Shown piece by piece: positions 58,114 to 64,000 of a DNA stretch of 64,000 nucleotides. The position numbers and the translations under genes were made by a program. The stretch spans positions 29,098,625-29,162,624 of the forward strand of contig NC_132894.1 of NCBI RefSeq assembly GCF_030463535.1, given 5' to 3'. The stretch comes from Salminus brasiliensis. Taxonomy: Eukaryota; Chordata; Actinopteri; Characiformes; Bryconidae. The notes under the pieces were generated by a model. That model was given only the letters and a program-made list of their open reading frames with translations, ran no database searches and had not been told where the DNA came from. Every line of letters starts with the position of its first letter. Position 1 is the first letter of the stretch.

Positions 58114-60172
58114 CAGTTTTTCTCGATTGTTTACACACAAATACTGGTACTTGAAACACAATGAGCACAACATGTAACTCATGCACCAACCCCCTGAACC
58201 AATTCTGCTAAACTATAAGCACAATTCCTGCTTTACACTCAAATTGCAGTTCTAAAACACACTTTTTTCAAAACACTACACATCATTGTCATGAAGAAAA
58301 TCTCTCTCGTGTTTTCACAAGGAACACACTGTTACTCAAAACTCTAAAGTTAATTGCCCTACTATGCACGCTGACTCCTCACATGGGCAAACACTTAACA
58401 CACATATTTACACTTAGCAATCAGAGCTTTAGCATAAAAGGGCAACAGGTGAGCTCTTCTGTTTTGGAGCAATGGATGCCAACGTTGGAAACAAAGGCAG
58501 TGCCAGAGCCAGAGGAATGAGAGTAAGAGGAGGACGATGGGGAGGACGAGGACTAGGAAGGCCAAGGACCAGAATTTCTGATGAGATCCGAGCCACTTTG
58601 GTTGACCATGTGGTCAACCATGGTCTAACAATGAGGGAGGCTGGGCAAAGAGTACAGCCAAATTTGAGCAGGTACACTGTAGCATCCATCATCCGGACGC
58701 TCCGCAATGAGAATAGGTAAGAAATCTACTTTCACTAGAAAACTGCAGTACTGCATATCAATACAGTACTCAATGAGTACAGTAGTACAGTATTGCCTGT
58801 GGACTGTTCTGTAGGACATTGTGTTTCAAGTATTTGGGAAATGTATTCCAACTTTGTATTCCTACACCGTATTTACAGTATTGTACTCTTTGTATTGCAG
58901 AACTGAAAGATTACCAACACAAGGTGGACGGGGACGTCTTCTGTCTCCTGAACAGGAAACACAGATCATGAACATGGCTCTAGAAAATAACGCCATTACC
59001 TTACAGCAAATACAAAGAAAAATAATAGAAAACAATGAGATATTTCAAAATGTTGATAGGGTAAGCTTATCAACGCTGGACCGTGTCTTGCGGAGAAATA
59101 ATTTGAGGATGAAGCAGGTCTACAGGGTGCCATTTGACCGCAATTCTGAAAGAGACAAAGGATTGCAATATAACTATGTGCAAGTATGTCCTATACATTC
59201 CCACATTGATGCATACCTTCAACATTGTATAAATGATACATATTTCTTTCTATTATATTGTAATCATAATGATTGTGCTTCACAATAGTGACCACTCCAT
59301 GTCTACTTCTGATACTGTCATGTGTGTTTCAGAGAGTCCTTGAGTTGGAGGTGGCTGCAGTGGAGCACCAGTTCATCTTCATTGATGAGGTTGGATTCAA
59401 CCTTACAAAAAGACGAAGGAGGGGAAGGAATATCGTTGGCCAGCGTGCCATTGTTGAAGTCCCTGGCCAGCGCGGAGGGAGCATCACAATGTGTGCAGCG
59501 ATGACCCACCATGGTACCATGCTACCCTTGGCCCCTACAACACTGCCCATCTGAACACGCTGCTTGGCCAGGAAAAACATTGCTTGTGATGTAGCTAGAT
59601 GAGGTGCTGTGGCCAGACTGAAACAGAAGAGAGGATGCAGCAGTTTTTTTTTTGTGTAGTTTTTTTTTTTTTTACTGTAACTTGTATACAGTAATGTGCA
59701 ACTTTGTGTTAGTTGGGATGTACACTGTGTACATTGTTTTTGTGGGAAAAATAAAATATGTTTGTTAACGTGTATTTGTGTGTTCTGAGTATAGAAACAA
59801 TATTCTAAAATATTTACAACACACTTGTGTTTGTACTGTCTGTAGTAAGTGTAACACTGAACAAAAAAAGGCCTAAGTCATTATGATGGATGGAGATGAA
59901 GTGTTTTCCATTCATCATAGTGTTTTACATTGAGCACATCAGTGTTTAACTGGTTCTTATAAATGTCTGTTCATATAATGGTTTGTGTGTGTCATCTGAA
60001 AACCAAATACCATTTTGAGAAGAGATAACATTGTTTTGAATGTAAAGTTTTATTTTGCAGGAGAATTGAGGGGTTTTGCCCAGTGTGTGTGTGTGTTTTT
60101 CGATTGGTGTGTAGAGTTCTGAGAGTATGAGGCATGCTTTCAGAAAAAGTGTGTAACAATCAAGAAAAACTG
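58114..60172 (+). mobile_element. IS630/Tc1-like element with spliced, deleted transposase (2059 bp)
   Basis: The left end CAGTTTTTCTCGATTGTTTA (58114) is matched in inverted form at the right end (to 60172, differing at one internal base plus a gap), with TA on both sides (58112-58113, 60173-60174). Inside are three transposase segments separated by two GT-AG introns, then an AATAAA at 59750-59755. Such intron-bearing IS630-type transposase genes are common in fish gene sets and are usually labelled by similarity to an IS630 39-kDa protein. This copy is internally deleted, so it is non-autonomous. Confidence 0.85.
58472..59602 (+). pseudogene. IS630/Tc1-like transposase, catalytic domain deleted
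   Basis: Exon 1 is 58472-58716, starting MDANVGNKGSARARG: an Arg/Gly-rich head, then a helix-turn-helix (TRISDEIRATLVDHVVNHGL). Exon 2 is 58901-59183 (TERLPTQGGRGRLLSPEQE through YVQ), the second DNA-binding part. Exon 3 starts at 59333 (RVLELEVAAVEHQFIFIDEV) and contains the first catalytic Asp in FIDEVGF. Soon after HHG the frame breaks: pieces resembling ATLGPYNTAHLNT and then CLARKNIACDV appear in other frames within about 60 bp of each other. In full family members some 130 residues separate these pieces, including the second Asp and the catalytic Glu. The gene therefore carries an internal deletion plus frameshifts and cannot encode an active enzyme. Confidence 0.85.
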
Positions 60173-60249
60173 TAATATGCATATAATAATGACTTCTGAA
60201 ATCAGTCTAAAAACATGTTTGTTAGCATTTATTTTAGCAGAAGTCTTGA

Positions 60250-60448
60250 ATGATATAATTATGGTTGAATCTGAAATATCATACATAAATCATTTCATAT
60301 AAATAAATCACAGCAGGACTTTTACTTTGGCATGTGAGCAGTATGAACGGAAGTACAGTAGACTGTAGGAGCAGTGGTTGCTGATAAAGGCAGGAGGTCT
60401 GAGCTGCTGGGTTTGTGTCTGTTTAAAGGTGCTCCTGACTTCAACAGC
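60250..60448 (+). promoter_or_regulatory. nadsyn1 upstream region and 5' UTR
   Basis: About 275 bp of unique sequence separates the right end of the 2059-bp transposon (60172) from the nadsyn1 start codon. It should contain the transcription start. I see no clear TATA or CCAAT box. Its boundaries are set by neighbours, not by a motif. Confidence 0.35.
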
Positions 60449-63400
60449 ATGGGTCGCAAGGTTACGTTAGCTACGTGCTCGCTGAATCAGTGGGCTTTGG
60501 ATTTTGACGGCAATGTGCTCAGAATACTTCAGAGTAAGTTCTGCTCGTAATCGTTGTGCCAGTGAATGAGTGTCCGTGCTGCTGCAGAACTGCATGTTAG
60601 TCAGGCTGAGGTGTGGGGTAGTGTGGTGTAGTGTTGTGTGGGGTGGTGTGGGGTGGGGTAGTGTGGTGTAGTGTTGTGTGGGGTGGTGTGGGGTAGTGTA
60701 GTGTGGTGTGGTGTGGTGTGTAGTGTGGTGTGGTGTAGTGTGGGGTGGTGTAGTGTGGGGTAGTGCGGTGTAGTGTAGTGTGGGGTAGTGTAGTGTAGTG
60801 TGATGTAGTGTAGTGTAGTGTGATGTGGTATGGTGTGTAGTGTGGTATAGTGTAGTGTAGTGTGGGGTAGTGTAGTGTAGTGTGATGTGGGGTAGTGTGG
60901 TGTAGTGTGGGGTAGTGTAGTGTGATGTGGTATGGTGTGTAGTGTAGTGTGGGGTAGTGTAGTGTGATGTGGTATGGTGTGTAGTGTGGTGTAGTGTAGT
61001 GTGGGGTAGTGTAGTGTAGTGTGATGTAGTGTAGTGTGATGTGGTATGGTGTGTAGTGTAGTGTGGGGTAGTGTAGTGTGATGTGGTATGGTGTGTAGTG
61101 TGGTGTGGTGTGGGGTAGTGTGGTGTGGTGTGGGGTAGTGTGGTGTAGTGTAGGGTAGTGTGGTGTGAGGTAGTGTAGTGTGGTGTAGTGTAGTGTAGTG
61201 TGATGTGGTATGGTGTGTAGTGTGATGTGGTGTGGTGTAGTGTAGGGTAGTGGGGTGTAGTGTAGTGTTGTGTGTTATGGTGTGGGGTAGTGTGGCGTGG
61301 GGTAGTGTAGTGCGATGTGGTATGTGGGGTAGTGTGGTGTAGTGTGGTGTGGGGTAGTGTGGTGTGGGGTAGTGTGGTGTGGGGTGGGGTAGTGTGGGGT
61401 AGTGTGGGGTAGTGCACTGACCTGCTCAACTTTGATTTTGCTTTGCTCCCCACTACCAGGCATTGAGACAGCCAAAGCCAAAGGGGCCAAGTACAGACTG
61501 GGACCAGAACTGGAAATTTGGTAATTACCTGATCTATCTGATAGCAGATATCATGTGATTACACCTAACATCAGCACTTCTGATTTATGCATCTATTAAA
61601 CATCTAACTTCTTCCTTTCAAAAGCCTAAATGATCTTAGTCATATCAGTGGGAACTTCTACAAAATTAGGGATTAGTGTAAAGGGTCAGTTAGTTACTGA
61701 ATAGGCAACATGGACTACATGCATTTTTCATACTTTTATGAATAATCAAATTTGGATGTTCTACTGTTAAGAGCAAAATCCAGCCTTGCTGAGGTTCGAT
61801 TATGGATATTTATTAGGGAGGCACAACGATATTGGAATCATGTCAAATGTTCAATTTCTCTGTAATGCTAATCCAAGCACATTAAATGACAGTTTCAATA
61901 TAATCCTATTCTGCTCCATCAATTTGATATATGTTTATGTATCAGTATTGGTAAAAAATTTTAATCAGTTTCCATATTTACAAGACAAGACAGCCATATT
62001 GACCTTTTGTGTCGGACACAGATGAAATTTGGCTTCCGCTTTTATCCCATCCGTGCACTGAACACACATACACACCAGTGAAACACACACAGTGGACAGT
62101 GAGCCCAGAGCTCTAACCACTGAGCCACCACTGCCCCATTTTGGTGCATTTCTAATATTTATGCTGTTTGTGATCATATATTTTTAAAGTGTACATGATC
62201 TCATTCCTGTTTTGTACTTTTGGTTTCCTCTGGTTCTGACTTCTCGATCGCTAGTGGGTATGGATGTGCTGACCACTTCTATGAATCGGACACCCTTCTT
62301 CATTGCTTCCAAGTCCTTAAACAGCTGCTTGAGTCCCCATTGACTCAGGATATCATCTGTGATGTCGGCATGTGAGTGTCAATGCATCCTGTTAATAGGA
62401 CTGTCGTTTTTGATTTGATCAACAATCACGCAATATCTTTTTCTTTTTTTTTTAACTGATTATTACACTTAATGACTAATAACAGACCAGGAATTACTGT
62501 AGAAATTAAATATAAAATTGCATATAAATGAGGGTGTCCACTAGACTTAATACATTTCAATGAAAGTCTGTTGATTTGGTTTTTAAAAAGTTTTAATAAT
62601 GATGATCAATAAAAGTAAAGTAAAGTCATGCTTATGTCTTCTCTTCACAGGCCTGTTATGCATCACAACATTCGCTATAACTGCAGAGTCCTGTTTCTGA
62701 ACAAGTTAGTCTTTGGGATCAACCATTAAATAAGTATAAATCCTCTTTATTGGTTTACGGCATGTCCAGAAGTTTATAGACTCCTCTCATTCAAAGCTTC
62801 TTCTGAAATCAAGGCTAATAATGGTTAATTTTTTGATGTTTCTAAAATATAATTGAGTTGTACAAGCTGTGTGTGCACAGCTGGAAGGCTCTGTCAGTAA
62901 TAGTATGTAGAATAGTAATAGTAAAACTGTATGTATCTTGGCGTTGTTGAATAATGAGAGTTATTAATGATACATAGAACTGACATACAGTGAACCTCAC
63001 AGACTGTCGTTTCCTCCTTCAAAAAAAAACATTGGGCATAGCCGAAATAGAGCTGGACAATGGGTCAGTTCCAAAACTCCAAAACTGCTTTGTAACGGTA
63101 TTGACTTGTCATATTTATGCTCCCAAAATGTACATAATCCACACCCACTAATGATAAAACTATGTCATAATAAATGGCTCAGTGTCGTTAACCAGCCAAT
63201 AAAAGCAGATCTTATATTGTGCTTCTTATAAAGCCCACTATAAAAGGAAAACCAGAGTGTTCTATTCTGAGGCAAAATAACAGGGTTGTAAAACTGCATC
63301 TGAGCGTTTTTCTTACTACTTATACATTGAAGAACAATGTAAATAATCAATGAATTAATTCAACGACACCTTTTAAAGTAGCTAACTTTGCTAATTCTGG

Positions 63401-63795
63401 ATACTTTTGGACATGTCTTGTATTTTGTCTTTATCAGATCTTCTTGATGACGGAACGTTTTGACTCTCCTATAAGCAACGAGTTAGTGAAGCTTTTGCTT
63501 TTGCTGTTCTGACAGGAAGATATTGCTGATCCGGCCAAAAATGCTTCTGGCAAATCATGGTAATAACCGTGAATTTCGGTGGTTTTCACCTTGGAGTCAG
63601 CCCAGGTACATAAACAATCTTCCGCACTGCCTGTGTATACAACATTTCAGTCCGGGCAGCAATGCTACCTTCCCCAGAGAACACAGGACTGAACTGATAG
63701 AGTTCTACAGCGTGAGAAATCTGCCTGTCCTTTATTTCCACAGACATGTTGAAGAGTATTTCTTGCCAAGAATGATCCAGGATGTGACAGGACAG
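60449..63795 (+). CDS. nadsyn1: Glutamine-dependent NAD(+) synthetase, 5' part (exons 1-6)
   Basis: Makes NAD from nicotinate adenine dinucleotide using ATP and ammonia released from glutamine; cytosolic. Coding exons: 60449-60533, 61460-61520, 62255-62371, 62651-62704, 63516-63605, 63744-63795. All junctions are GT-AG and in phase, giving 153 codons. The start [10 protein letters not shown] matches the vertebrate N-terminus. This part is the nitrilase-type glutaminase domain: the catalytic Glu45 (LGPELEICGYGC) and Lys114 (ILLIRPK) are present at the same residue numbers as in human. The nucleophilic cysteine (175 in human) and the whole C-terminal synthetase domain lie in exons beyond the window end. 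The last visible exon ends IQDVTGQ before a gtaaag donor. Intron 1 carries an 800-bp TG-rich minisatellite. The gene is divergent from dhcr7. The truncation is due to the window, not to a mutation. Confidence 0.97.
60610..61418. repeat. GTGTGG/GTGTAG minisatellite in nadsyn1 intron 1
   Basis: About 800 bp built from 5-bp units gtgtg, gtgta, gtggg and rarely gtgat, arranged as words such as gtagtgtggggtagtgtggt. The strand bias is extreme: the plus strand has almost no C. The reverse strand is an open frame of HTTP/HYTT-type repeats, which is an artefact. It ends 41 bp before exon 2 of nadsyn1. Confidence 0.9.
61995..62145 (-). mobile_element. SINE fragment in nadsyn1 intron 2, antisense
   Basis: gtgtcggacacagatgaaat / ccatccgtgcactgaacaca followed by gagctctaaccactgagcca, a tRNA-like head in antisense. 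The tail part matches 3590-3670 in the opposite orientation. Confidence 0.65.
62985..63345 (+). repeat. Dispersed repeat H in nadsyn1 intron 4
   Basis: Within this intron, cactataaaaggaaaaccag / tctattctgaggcaaaataa / cagggttgtaaa matches the copies at 14.6 and 41.1 kb. The left limit is uncertain. No coding frame. Confidence 0.5.
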
Positions 63796-64000
63796 GTAAA
63801 GTATGCCATGCCACCCTAGGCTATGTGGTAACAATAATGTTTTGGCTAAGCACATTGTGCAATGCATAATATGGGGGGATTGTCTTTTATCCACGCCTAA
63901 ATGACTTGCATAAGAAGTAATTATAGATGTCTAGCTGTAGTTGATCAGCAAACCTCAGGCATGTCTCAGCTGCCTGAGGTTTTGCACTGGTGCCACAGGT

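Noticed and set aside
60467..61453. 328-residue open frame on the minus strand, rich in His, Thr, Pro and Tyr
   Set aside because: It is the translation of the TG-rich minisatellite in nadsyn1 intron 1. Its length follows from the absence of stops in the repeat.

Overview
This is a vertebrate nuclear window, almost certainly from a ray-finned (teleost) fish. The evidence is GT-AG spliced genes whose products match vertebrate dhcr7 and nadsyn1, many tRNA-derived SINEs, several families of Tc1/mariner elements and small terminal-inverted-repeat elements of the kind that fill teleost genomes, and long TA, CA and GA microsatellites. The repeat flavour would fit an otophysan fish (characin, catfish or knifefish group), but that placement is inference and I cannot name a genus.

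Bases 1 to about 49,100 hold no gene that I can support. This stretch is a repeat-rich desert lying 3' of dhcr7. It contains two intact Tc1-type transposons in opposite orientation (7004-8598 and 10035-11629), decayed fragments of at least five further Tc1-like lineages, several families of small inverted-repeat elements, about ten SINE copies, a telomere-like CCTAA-rich array (22.1-22.6 kb) and a 1-kb satellite with higher-order structure (28.5-29.5 kb). A few unique, compositionally balanced islands could be conserved non-coding elements, but this is only a suspicion.

Bases 49,141-55,400 carry dhcr7 on the minus strand. It has a non-coding first exon and seven coding exons with GT-AG junctions that join into a complete 478-residue 7-dehydrocholesterol reductase. 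Bases 60,449-63,795 and beyond carry the first six coding exons (153 residues) of nadsyn1, the glutamine-dependent NAD synthetase, on the plus strand. The rest of that gene lies past the window end. The two genes are head to head, as in human 11q13. The interval between them has been enlarged by a third copy of the intact 1595-bp Tc1 element (56043-57637) and by a 2059-bp intron-containing IS630/Tc1-like element with an internal deletion (58114-60172).

The two host genes act in different pathways (the last step of cholesterol synthesis, and the last step of NAD synthesis). Nothing in the sequence shows a shared function beyond the divergent arrangement. The points most worth following are the three near-identical, coding-intact Tc1 copies, all sitting in TA-microsatellites, and the two CCTAA-type arrays that share the same 3' flanking sequence.
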